Assembly: GCA_964537965.1 (NCBI GenBank)
Contig: CAZIDB010000091.1
Coordinates: 1 to 17,654, forward strand
Origin: SURF-24 sp964537965
GTDB lineage: Bacteria; Bacteroidota; Ignavibacteria; Ignavibacteriales; SURF-24
Length of the DNA stretch: 17,654 bases
Direction: 5' to 3'
Position numbers and translations under genes: made by a program. Positions 1 to 6,422 of the stretch are shown in pieces. Within the stretch, counting starts at the first letter, position 1; every line of letters starts with the position of its first letter. The notes under the pieces were generated by a model. It had not been told where the DNA came from. It ran no database searches and saw only the letters and a list, made by a program, of their open reading frames with translations.

Positions 1-213
1 AAAGATTCTAAAGATTATATGTTTTCTGTTTTCCCAAGTTCAAAAACACAGCTTAATAAATTGTTATCAAAAGGTGTAACATTAATGGTTTGCCCTGGAT
101 GCTTAAAGGCTGCTGGTAAAACTGAGAATGATTTAATGGATGGATTGAAGATAGCGGATAAGAATAAATTTTTAAATTTTACAAGTGGGAGAATACTTAC
201 AATTGATTATTAG
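1..213 (+). CDS. DsrE-like protein, C-terminal part (5' end outside window)
   Basis: The reading frame is open from the first base and stops with TAG at 211-213, so only about 70 C-terminal residues are seen. An internal ATG at 19 exists, but nothing marks it as the true start. The sequence has a Val-Cys-Pro-Gly-Cys stretch after a predicted beta strand (GVTLMVCPGC). It then has a 'DLMDGLKIAD' helix and a final strand ending 'RILTIDY'. This is the usual layout of the C-terminal half of DsrE/DsrF-type small proteins, where a cysteine in this position can carry sulfur. The family call rests on that pattern alone. The attC-like site starting 24 bases after the stop raises the possibility that this gene is the end of a gene cassette. 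Confidence 0.5.
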   Translation, partial: KDSKDYMFSVFPSSKTQLNKLLSKGVTLMVCPGCLKAAGKTENDLMDGLKIADKNKFLNFTSGRILTIDY

Positions 214-236
214 GAATTATTAAAATATAAAACACG

Positions 237-433
237 GTATAACAAGCGGTACAAGCTGTCTGCGCTTTCGCATTCGGCTTTTTACAAATTTTAATGTTGG
301 TTATTCCGTTTCGGTAGTTTTGTTAAAGTACTTCTAAAAAAAGTTTTTTGATAATTACCGGCTTTGGTTTCTGCCTGCATACCTTCGGTATGTAAACCGG
401 CAGGCAGGTTTCAGTGCTGCATTTTTGTTATAG
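237..433 (+). repeat. attC-like recombination site (integron cassette end)
   Basis: This 197-base non-coding segment is bounded by TATAACAA (238-245) and its exact reverse complement TTGTTATA (425-432), as in the outer R''/R' boxes of attC sites. It starts 24 bases after one stop codon and lies about 70 bases before the next start, the geometry expected between gene cassettes. Inner pairing between the arms is weak by eye. The length exceeds most attC sites unless the 35-base palindromic insertion at 372-406 is subtracted. Box sequences, position and inverted ends are seen; integron recombination is inferred. Confidence 0.5.
366..412. repeat. palindromic unit flanked by GGTTTC direct repeats
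   Basis: Identical hexamers GGTTTC lie at 366-371 and 407-412. Between them is a 35-base imperfect palindrome with outer arms TGCCTG (372-377) and CAGGCA (401-406) and an inner hairpin CATACC-TTC-GGTATG (378-392). The arrangement looks like insertion of a small palindromic element with a 6-base target duplication inside the attC-like site. The structure is seen directly; insertion is inferred. Confidence 0.55.
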
Positions 434-440
434 GCAGCAG

Positions 441-473
441 CTTAACCACCACACCGTTGGGTGGCAAGTTAAG
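441..473. repeat. inverted repeat upstream of the methyltransferase
   Basis: CTTAAC (441-446) and GTTAAG (468-473) are exact inverted copies enclosing a second pairing of CCACC-like and GGTGG bases. The hairpin lies about 30 bases before the start of the methyltransferase gene. It could be part of the recombination site or a leader structure; the sequence does not decide. Confidence 0.4.
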
Positions 474-491
474 AAAGACACGGTAACAATT

Positions 492-496
492 AGGAG
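492..496 (+). promoter_or_regulatory. Shine-Dalgarno of the methyltransferase gene
   Basis: AGGAG sits 6 bases before the ATG at 503. Clear Shine-Dalgarno sequences are rare in front of the other genes here, so this one both fixes the start and hints that the gene came from elsewhere. Confidence 0.7.
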
Positions 497-502
497 ATAC
501 TT

Positions 503-1324
503 ATGAAAGGTATAAATGAAGAAATAGAACTTGGAAGTGTTCAAGAGACTTTATTGCTTCCATTGTGGGGAAGAGCAATTGAAACACAAAAGAAAAAGCC
601 TCTTCTCATAGATAAAAAAGCTGTCTCAATAATAAATTGTATTCCTTACGATTTTACCGAGATTTCAAAAAACATTAATAAAATAGTTCAGGCTTCGTGG
701 ATTGCGCGAAGTATATTCTTTGATAAAAAGATTAAAGCATTTATTGACCTATTCCCTGAAGCAACGATTGCCAATATTGGTTGTGGACTTGATACTACGT
801 TCGACCGTGTTGACAATGGGAAAATACAATGGATAGATTTGGACTTACCCGATACGATTGACTTAAGAAAGAAATACATATCAGAATCAGACCGACGACA
901 TTTTATTCCCAAATCAGTTTTTGATCAAAGCTGGTATGACAGAATAGAGAAAAAAGATAAGGTCATGCTTTTGATAGCAGGAGTACTTTGTTACTTTAGT
1001 GAATCTGATGTAAAGAGGCTTTTTAATGATTTCCATACTTTTCTTCCGGGAGTAGAGGTTGTATTCGACTATTTTTCACCTATTGGAATGAAAGTTTCAA
1101 ACAAAAAGGTTATTGAGGATGGCGGGATGGACAAATCAGCATATTTAAAATGGAGTATTGATAACATTCAAGAAATTGAAAAGTGGGACAGTAACATCAA
1201 AGTAATAAGCAATATGCCAATGTATAGAGAGTATAAAAAGAATTTTTCAATGCTGGTGAGAATTGGAATGAGTATTACTGACATACTGAAAATAGTTTCA
1301 TTAGCTCATATTAGGATAAATTGA
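503..1324 (+). CDS. class I SAM-dependent methyltransferase, LCM-like family
   Basis: The 273-residue protein is probably a cytoplasmic O- or carboxyl-methyltransferase of the leucine carboxyl methyltransferase-like (TcmP/LCM) group. Residues 88-97 (IANIGCGLDT) form the glycine-rich SAM loop. The acidic stretch at 112-117 (DLDLPD) fits the end of strand 2, and 159-165 (AGVLCYF) matches the 'EGVxxYL' segment typical of this family. Length is normal for the family. The ATG is preceded by AGGAG at a good distance. Its substrate cannot be told; homologues act on polyketides, small acids or proteins. It stands alone between two attC-like sites, so it is a plausible cassette passenger. Fold confidence is high, substrate unknown. 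Confidence 0.8.
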   Translation: MKGINEEIELGSVQETLLLPLWGRAIETQKKKPLLIDKKAVSIINCIPYDFTEISKNINKIVQASWIARSIFFDKKIKAFIDLFPEATIANIGCGLDTTFDRVDNGKIQWIDLDLPDTIDLRKKYISESDRRHFIPKSVFDQSWYDRIEKKDKVMLLIAGVLCYFSESDVKRLFNDFHTFLPGVEVVFDYFSPIGMKVSNKKVIEDGGMDKSAYLKWSIDNIQEIEKWDSNIKVISNMPMYREYKKNFSMLVRIGMSITDILKIVSLAHIRIN

Positions 1325-1344
1325 CAAGACAAAAAAACACGAAC

Positions 1345-1427
1345 GCCCAACACAACGTGCACCTGACGTGTAGGATTCTGCGGCATTTTCAGGCATTTTC
1401 CAAGCTTCGAGTTTTTCTGCTTCCAAG
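1345..1427 (+). repeat. second attC-like site, cut by assembly gap
   Basis: GCCCAAC at 1345-1351 fits the RYYYAAC R'' box of attC sites exactly and begins 20 bases after the methyltransferase stop. It is followed by GC-richer non-coding DNA with short repeats (ACGTG at 1355 and again at 1366, and GGCATTTTC twice at 1382-1400). The matching GTTRRRY end would lie inside or beyond the run of Ns, so the site cannot be closed. Confidence 0.45.
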
Positions 1428-1527
1428 NNNNNNNNNNNNNNNNNNNNNNNNNNNNNNNNNNNNNNNNNNNNNNNNNNNNNNNNNNNNNNNNNNNNNNNNN
1501 NNNNNNNNNNNNNNNNNNNNNNNNNNN
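1428..1527. other. assembly gap (100 N)
   Basis: Exactly 100 Ns, the conventional filler for a gap of unknown length. Any frame that appears continuous across it is meaningless. A gap inside a repeated attC-like site fits repeat collapse in assembly. Confidence 0.97.
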
Positions 1528-1869
1528 ATAGAAAATTACGACTGGAATAAACATCAGATTTCTTTTTCAGAAGAAACAAAGGAAGAATTAAAAAAGAAGG
1601 AACCACTACTACACTATTTGTTTGTAGTAATCGCAAATGATGAAAGAGTTTATTGGGGTATGTTTTTAGATGGTGCGGATTCATATGGTTGTTCCAATCC
1701 TGTAATATGCTTAATACCAAGAAATCCCTCTATCAGTAGCTTTATACCAAATGGTTTCATTATTAATAGAGCATATCCATCATATTCAGGCAATGAATCA
1801 GAAAAAGATATTCGGGAAGATATCAGAATATATAATGCGTTAAAAAATGCAAACAAACTTGTAAAGTAA
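1528..1869 (+). CDS. hypothetical protein, C-terminal part (5' end in gap)
   Basis: An open frame runs from the gap to TAA at 1867-1869, giving 113 C-terminal residues; the start is lost in the Ns. I do not recognise the family. A lysine/glutamate-rich helix (about residues 10-25) is followed by a hydrophobic strand pair (LHYLFVVIANDERVYWGMFL), then a cysteine- and proline-containing segment and a charged C-terminal helix. The composition is soluble, with no membrane segment or signal in the visible part. It follows the second attC-like site and precedes a terminator-like hairpin, so it may be another cassette gene. No function is proposed. Confidence 0.6.
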   Translation: MENYDWNKHQISFSEETKEELKKKEPLLHYLFVVIANDERVYWGMFLDGADSYGCSNPVICLIPRNPSISSFIPNGFIINRAYPSYSGNESEKDIREDIRIYNALKNANKLVK

Positions 1870-1914
1870 AAACTCCCGGCACTTCAGAGGTTTCATCCTG
1901 AAAAGAAATGAGAG

Positions 1915-1946
1915 ACGTTGAGCTCCACCGAAGGAGGAACGTTTTT
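1915..1946 (+). terminator. probable Rho-independent terminator
   Basis: ACGTT (1915-1919) and CTCC (1923-1926) pair with GGAG (1933-1936) and AACGT (1938-1942) around a small loop, with unpaired bases between the stems. A run of Ts follows (1942-1946). It lies 46 bases after the preceding stop codon. Confidence 0.45.
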
Positions 1947-2070
1947 AAAAAAGAACACACTTACTATTATTTATCCGGCGATTGATCACTGGCAACCAGA
2001 ATAAAATTTTACTAAAGAGTGGGAAATGGCAGCCCGAAAAAGAGTAAGAACAAGATTAAGAGCAAGTTTA

Positions 2071-2122
2071 CCAGCTAAGCCAAAGGCTTACATGTATGCC
2101 AGAGGCTTATAAACTTGGCTGG
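2071..2122. repeat. multi-hairpin inverted repeat
   Basis: Outer arms CCAGCTAAG (2071-2079) and CTTGGCTGG (2114-2122) pair with one wobble. Two smaller hairpins lie within this stretch: AAGCC-AAA-GGCTT (2077-2089, overlapping the outer arm by 3 bases) and GCC-AGA-GGC (2098-2106). It may be a decayed palindromic repeat or a structured 3' end; function unknown. Confidence 0.45.
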
Positions 2123-2192
2123 AGTAAGATTGTAATACTGAAAAGCTAACGCTTGTTTATTCAAACAATTCAACAATAAAACAGTTTAACAA

Positions 2193-3605
2193 TTAAGCTA
2201 AGATTCTCCACACACTTGCAACTAAAAAGCAAATTATAAATCCCATTACTATTGGTAAAAATGTAGAGATTGTTGCCCACTTAACGCTGCCGGTTTCCTT
2301 ATAAATTGTATAAATGGTTGTTGAACATGGATTATGCAGAAGACTGAACAGCATCAGGCAAATTCCTGTTAACATTGTCCATCCACCGGAATAAAGTAAT
2401 TGTGCAGTTGCTAAATCTGAATCAGCCTCGAACATAACTCCTGCTCCTGCCCCAACCACTAATTTTGTTGAAAGAACGGTTAACATTAAAATTGTCGGAA
2501 TGATAATTTCATTTGCCGGGATAGCAATAATATACGCAAGCAATATTGCTCCGTTTAACCCGATTAATAATCCAAACGGATTAGACCAGTTAATAAAATA
2601 TTCGGCAAGACTAAGATTACCAATATGAACGTTTGCAACAAACCAGATTAAAAGTCCTGCCGGAAAGGCAAAGACTACAGCGCGCCACAACACCATCAAA
2701 GTCCTGTCAATTAATGAAGTATAGATTGTTTGCATAATTCTCGGCGGTCTGTATGGCGGCAGTTCAAGACTAAAAGAGGATGCTTCTCCTTTAAGTACTG
2801 TTCTTGATAATCCCCATGAAACAGCAAAGCTAAGTAATATTCCAAGCACAGCTATAAATACAACTGCGGCTGCGGATACGAATCCTGCAAGATATGCCGG
2901 GGCAGCGCCACCGATAAATATTGTTGCAATTAAAATCTGCGTCGGCCATCTACCGTTGCACAAGGCAAAGTTATTTGTAATAATTGCAATCAGTCTTTCG
3001 CGCGGGCTGTCTATAACTCTTGTTGCAATAATACCGGCAGCGTTGCAGCCAAAGCCCATGCTCATTGTTAAAGCCTGTTTACCATGTGCCCCAACTTTTC
3101 TATAGATGTTATCGAGGTTAAAAGCAACGCGCGGAAGGTAACCGAAATCTTCCAGCAAAGTAAACAGAGGGAAAAATATTGCCATTGGCGGAAGCATTAC
3201 ACTGATAACCCATGCCATTGCAAGGTAGCCTCCATCTATAAGCAAACCGCTTAGCCAAAGCGGAAATCCAATTGAAATGGAAAAGTTTTTTAATACCGGG
3301 TGAAGATAATCAACTAATACGCTGGCAATTAATTGCGACGGATAATTTGCACCGATGATTGTAATCCAGAAAACGAGTGAAAGCAAAATTAACATTATAG
3401 GAAGACCAAGAATTCTGCTTGTTACAATTTTGTCGAGTGTTCTGTCCCAATCTTTTGCGGGTGCTTCACCATCTTTAATAACTGCCACATCTGCAATGCG
3501 GGATGCATCGGCATAGATTGATTCCATTAATGCATCATGGAAATTATTTCCAAGCTTCCATCGTAAGTTATTTGCAGTGTCCAGTATTGTTTCTCTGTTA
3601 TTCAT
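2193..3605 (-). CDS. feoB: FeoB membrane (permease) domain as a separate protein
   Basis: This 470-residue polytopic inner-membrane protein corresponds to the C-terminal two thirds of FeoB, the ferrous iron transporter. It begins with part of the cytosolic helical region (DWDRTLDKIVTSRILGLPI, 52-70) and then membrane helices. Gate motifs are GFGCN (184-188), a CNGRWP version of the second gate cysteine motif (216-221), ELPPYRPP (281-288) and NPC (425-427), keeping cysteines 187, 216 and 427. It carries no GTPase motifs; those are in the gene just upstream, 92 bases away and in another frame. The ATG at 3603-3605 is the first possible one, since an in-frame TGA lies 9 bases before it. No good Shine-Dalgarno is seen. 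Last gene of the inferred iron operon; no FeoC follows. Confidence 0.85.
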   Translation of the reverse strand: MNNRETILDTANNLRWKLGNNFHDALMESIYADASRIADVAVIKDGEAPAKDWDRTLDKIVTSRILGLPIMLILLSLVFWITIIGANYPSQLIASVLVDYLHPVLKNFSISIGFPLWLSGLLIDGGYLAMAWVISVMLPPMAIFFPLFTLLEDFGYLPRVAFNLDNIYRKVGAHGKQALTMSMGFGCNAAGIIATRVIDSPRERLIAIITNNFALCNGRWPTQILIATIFIGGAAPAYLAGFVSAAAVVFIAVLGILLSFAVSWGLSRTVLKGEASSFSLELPPYRPPRIMQTIYTSLIDRTLMVLWRAVVFAFPAGLLIWFVANVHIGNLSLAEYFINWSNPFGLLIGLNGAILLAYIIAIPANEIIIPTILMLTVLSTKLVVGAGAGVMFEADSDLATAQLLYSGGWTMLTGICLMLFSLLHNPCSTTIYTIYKETGSVKWATISTFLPIVMGFIICFLVASVWRILA

Positions 3606-3697
3606 ATTGGTTGCTCATTTCGGTTTAAGCTTTTTCTTTTTTAATGATGAAATAAATGTTGCAAGATATTTCCTTACTAATAACCACAGGGATATAA
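3606..3697 (-). other. spacer between the two FeoB halves
   Basis: Read on the minus strand, the 92 bases carry stop codons in more than one frame (TAG-TAA in tandem, then further TAA and TGA). One indel therefore cannot join the halves. A six-codon frame starting ATGAGC overlaps the downstream FeoB start and ends in TAA just past it, which could allow translational coupling. Confidence 0.6.
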
Positions 3698-4528
3698 TTA
3701 AATACTTTCCCCGATCAATAATTCATTTGTTGTATTTAAGCTTTCGCTTGTTGCGTTTTCTTTTCTTTCAAGGTTGCCAAGGTCGCCGCTTTTTACTGCA
3801 TCAATTATTTTCTGGTCGCCTTCAAGTAAACGCAATGCAACCCATCTTGCATTAGGCAGATTTGGGAATTGCTCTTTAATCTGACCTGTTAAAATCTTAA
3901 CTGCATTTATTAATTCATTTGATCCGCTGCTTATTCTGTGAGGTTTGCAAATATATTTTCCTGAAGCTACTTCATTAATGTATTTAAGCAAATCGGTAAT
4001 TCCTTTTCCCTGCCGTGCAGCAGCGGGTACAACAGGAATGCCGAGCTTACGGGATAATTCACGTTCATCAATTTTAATTTTATGCCTTGCCGCCTCATCA
4101 ATTAAATTAAGACAAAGAACCGCCCTGTCCGTAATTTCAAGAACCTGCAAAACAAGATTAAGATTTCTTTCAAGCCTTGTTGCATCTGCTACAATAACCG
4201 TAACGTCAGGCTGACCAAACAAAATAAAATCCCGTGCAATCTCTTCATCTGTACTTGTGGATAGAAGAGAATACGTTCCCGGCAAATCTACAATCTTGAA
4301 TTTTTTACTGGCATAAGAGAATGCTCCCTCTGCGCGTGTAACTGTTTTGCCCGGCCAGTTGCCTGTGTGCTGCTTTAATCCTGTTAATGAATTAAAAACT
4401 GTGCTCTTGCCTGTGTTAGGATTTCCGGCCAGTGCTACCACGTAATCGTATCCTTCATTATTTACACCCAGTCTTACAAGTTTGCTGTTTACATTAACGG
4501 GGCAAGTTTCGCATTGATTCAGATCCAT
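3698..4528 (-). CDS. feoB: FeoB small GTPase domain as a separate protein
   Basis: The 276 residues match the soluble N-terminal part of FeoB (G domain plus start of the helical domain). All GTPase motifs are present: G1 GNPNTGKS (35-42), G2 Thr62 in GKTVTR, G3 DLPG (81-84), G4 NLID (141-144), and G5 near PAAAR (168-172). A CETCP cysteine pair precedes the G domain (Cys6, Cys9), as in some FeoB proteins. The helical-domain motif WVALRLLEGD (229-238) is kept, then the protein ends after a polar tail at LIGESI. Intact FeoB continues into membrane helices, which here form the next gene. The start lies 9 bases after the upstream stop, so co-translation is likely. It should sit at the inner membrane face, bound to its partner permease. 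Confidence 0.88.
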   Translation of the reverse strand: MDLNQCETCPVNVNSKLVRLGVNNEGYDYVVALAGNPNTGKSTVFNSLTGLKQHTGNWPGKTVTRAEGAFSYASKKFKIVDLPGTYSLLSTSTDEEIARDFILFGQPDVTVIVADATRLERNLNLVLQVLEITDRAVLCLNLIDEAARHKIKIDERELSRKLGIPVVPAAARQGKGITDLLKYINEVASGKYICKPHRISSGSNELINAVKILTGQIKEQFPNLPNARWVALRLLEGDQKIIDAVKSGDLGNLERKENATSESLNTTNELLIGESI

Positions 4529-4537
4529 AATGTTTTC

Positions 4538-5542
4538 TCAATTATATTTTTTAATAAAAATCTGTTCGGCGTTTTCCTTTCTTAAGGCTATTAAAGCGCC
4601 GCGTATATTGTATGCAACCGGATTGCCACCAAGACTTTTCAACTCGGCTTTTATTTTACTACCCGGCACAACACCAAAATCCATAAGTCGTCTTCGCTGC
4701 TGTCCTCTGCACGAATTAGCAATGCCGATCACCTCACCTTCTTCTCCTGTTTTAAGTGAAGCAAGAGTATCGGGTGAATCATAAATTTTTTCATCTGAAT
4801 TAATTTCTCCGACAGTAATGTTGTTTGCGGCATTGCCAGTAAGAAAAATTTTCTTACCGCCTGCGCTTATTGTAAAAGCATTCCGGTCTTTCTTTAATAT
4901 TCGGATTATCATTCCGGGGTATAGCTGATGTGCAGTTATCTCGTCATAAATTTCAGCCGGTTCATCTTCAATATGAATTATCTTTCCTGTTTCATCTTCA
5001 CCAAGCTCACTAATAAGTTTTCCCTTGTTTATGTGTACTTTGCCGTCAGTATCGGGAATCGGATCGCCGTGCGGGTCGAATAAAGGGTTGCCCATTTTTG
5101 CGGCAAGTGCATCGGCTTCTTCTGGAGTAATATGATGTTCGGCTTTGTGAGCTTTTATATGCCACAAGGAAGAATCCATACTTGTTTTTTCAGCAAGATA
5201 ATTTTCCCAAAGACGATGAACTCTTATAATCTGGCAGGCATAAGTATTTCCGTTTTCCGTAAGAAGAATTTTATCCTCTTCCTGTTTGATCAGTCCGAGT
5301 GATTTCATTTTCTTTAAAAGAGAATCTGATTTGGTTACCGGCACAGAAAGATATTCTGACAGAGATTCAGTTGAAAATTTTTTGTTAACCAATTCACTGT
5401 CGTACATATATTTTAACGCATCTTCAATAAGAATTCTTTCCCGTTCCTGTTTGCGTTTTTTCATGTTTTCGGCAACTCTACGTCTTGTAATAAATATTAA
5501 AGCAAGTAACATTGCTGCCATTGTAATAAAAATCATTTCCAT
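4538..5542 (-). CDS. membrane-anchored DtxR-like sensor fused to FeoA domains
   Basis: The 334-residue protein has an unusual order. One hydrophobic helix (3-19) is followed by RRR, predicting a cytoplasmic body. Next come a charged linker (20-37), a DtxR-type winged helix (about 38-96) and the DtxR metal-binding/dimerisation region with HRLWE (109-113), KAHKAEH (130-136) and DPHGDPIP (156-163). Then come an SH3/FeoA-like segment (about 183-247) and a second, clear FeoA domain (about 262-334, with the GQQRRRLMDFGVVPGS core). Known relatives are soluble DtxR/MntR repressors and free-standing FeoA, a small partner of FeoB. The gene is 19 bases downstream of a normal DtxR gene and 9 bases upstream of the FeoB GTPase gene. 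It may link metal sensing directly to the Feo transporter; this role is inferred. Confidence 0.8.
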   Translation of the reverse strand: MEMIFITMAAMLLALIFITRRRVAENMKKRKQERERILIEDALKYMYDSELVNKKFSTESLSEYLSVPVTKSDSLLKKMKSLGLIKQEEDKILLTENGNTYACQIIRVHRLWENYLAEKTSMDSSLWHIKAHKAEHHITPEEADALAAKMGNPLFDPHGDPIPDTDGKVHINKGKLISELGEDETGKIIHIEDEPAEIYDEITAHQLYPGMIIRILKKDRNAFTISAGGKKIFLTGNAANNITVGEINSDEKIYDSPDTLASLKTGEEGEVIGIANSCRGQQRRRLMDFGVVPGSKIKAELKSLGGNPVAYNIRGALIALRKENAEQIFIKKYN

Positions 5543-5561
5543 AATTCTTTCCCGCTAACTT

Positions 5562-6221
5562 TTATGTTATAACCTCAACAAAAACATTTTGTGCAAGTCT
5601 TTCGCTTATGTTAAAGGAATTGGTTTTAATATTAATCTTTAAGGATTTATCAAATGCTCTCTTTTCATCAATTGAAATTATTTCATTCAGCCTGATTCCG
5701 ATTTCGGCAATGTAGCTTAAAAACTTTTCATCAAAATCATTCACTCGGATTACTTTTCCTTTATCGCCTTTATTAAGTATTGAAAGAGGAACATTCTTTC
5801 GAACCTTCGGCAGCTTTCCGTTTTTAGAAGGGATCGGATCACCGTGCGGATCAAACCTGGGAAATTCAAGCATTTCTTCCAAACGGTCGATCAGTTCATC
5901 GGAAGATGAATGCTCGAGCCGGTGAGCTTCGTCGTGCACTTTTTCCCATGGCAATCCAACTATCTGGTTTAAGAACAATTCCCAGATTCTGTGTCGTCTT
6001 ACAATATTACGCGCATAATTTTCTCCGCTGTCTGTAAGACTTATTTCCTTATATTTTTCGTAATATACAAAACCATCTTTTGCAAGCTTCTTAAGCATAT
6101 CGGAAACAGCTGCTCCGCTCACTTCAAGTTTTTCTGCAATAAGGTTTGCTTTAACAAGTTTATTGGAATCCTGGTTTTTATAGATTACGCTAAGGTAATC
6201 CTCTTTTGATATATTCTGCAT
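5562..6221 (-). CDS. DtxR/MntR-family metal-dependent repressor
   Basis: This 219-residue cytoplasmic regulator has an N-terminal winged helix with a helix-turn-helix at about 25-48 (LIAEKLEVSGAAVSDMLKKL). The dimerisation and metal-binding domain holds His77, Glu81, His96, His100, Glu103 and His104 in the RHRIWE and HDEAHRLEH patterns. DPHGDPIP is at 124-131 and a C-terminal FeoA/SH3-like domain at about 146-219. With metal bound such proteins repress iron or manganese uptake genes. As first gene of an operon with FeoB halves, iron is the likely signal, but sequence cannot rule out manganese. The start ATG follows AAGGAACTTAAGAAGG, which offers Shine-Dalgarno matches. Nested inverted repeats in the promoter suggest autoregulation. 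Confidence 0.88.
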   Translation of the reverse strand: MQNISKEDYLSVIYKNQDSNKLVKANLIAEKLEVSGAAVSDMLKKLAKDGFVYYEKYKEISLTDSGENYARNIVRRHRIWELFLNQIVGLPWEKVHDEAHRLEHSSSDELIDRLEEMLEFPRFDPHGDPIPSKNGKLPKVRKNVPLSILNKGDKGKVIRVNDFDEKFLSYIAEIGIRLNEIISIDEKRAFDKSLKINIKTNSFNISERLAQNVFVEVIT

Positions 6222-6240
6222 CGCCTTCTTAAGTTCCTTT

Positions 6241-6264
6241 CACTTATAATTTAAGTGTACTTAA
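6241..6264 (-). promoter_or_regulatory. candidate DtxR-family operator
   Basis: Two overlapping inverted repeats are seen: TTAAGT-gt-ACTTAA (6251-6264) and CACTTA-taatt-TAAGTG (6241-6257). They lie between the promoter elements and the start of the repressor gene, the usual position for repression by a DtxR-type protein. That this repressor binds here is inferred. Confidence 0.6.
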
Positions 6265-6276
6265 CAGATTTGTCAA
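6248..6276 (-). promoter_or_regulatory. sigma-70-type promoter of the iron operon
   Basis: On the minus strand a perfect TTGACA (6276-6271) is followed after 17 bases by TAAATT (6253-6248, 4 of 6 to TATAAT). It lies 27 bases before the repressor start and is covered by the inverted repeats at 6241-6264. Confidence 0.55.
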
Positions 6277-6422
6277 GTGGATTTAATTTTCTCCGATGAT
6301 TGGTGAGACAGTCTTGTCCGGTTATTCAAAAGAGAGTGAGATCGTTTTGCATTAATCTCCCGGAAATATTTATATTAAAATTATATTGCTATTATACCTG
6401 AATGTTAAACAATTAAAAAAAT

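Larger units (their letters stand above)
1870..2192. other. intergenic region between convergent genes
   Basis: This is 323 bases between a plus-strand and a minus-strand gene end. It holds the terminator-like hairpin at 1915-1946 and a compact structured segment at 2071-2122. I see no credible open frame, RNA gene or promoter in the rest. Confidence 0.6.

Noticed and set aside
1321..1869. A single plus-strand gene spanning the first gap
   Set aside because: The frame crosses 100 placeholder Ns and its first part is the non-coding attC-like DNA; only the part after 1528 is supported.
3606..3697. FeoB split explained by a simple frameshift error
   Set aside because: Several stops in different frames lie in the 92 bases, so one or two indels cannot restore a single frame.
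3577..3855. A plus-strand frame covering the FeoB split
   Set aside because: It is antisense to both FeoB genes, low in complexity (Phe/Leu-rich) and has no ribosome site.
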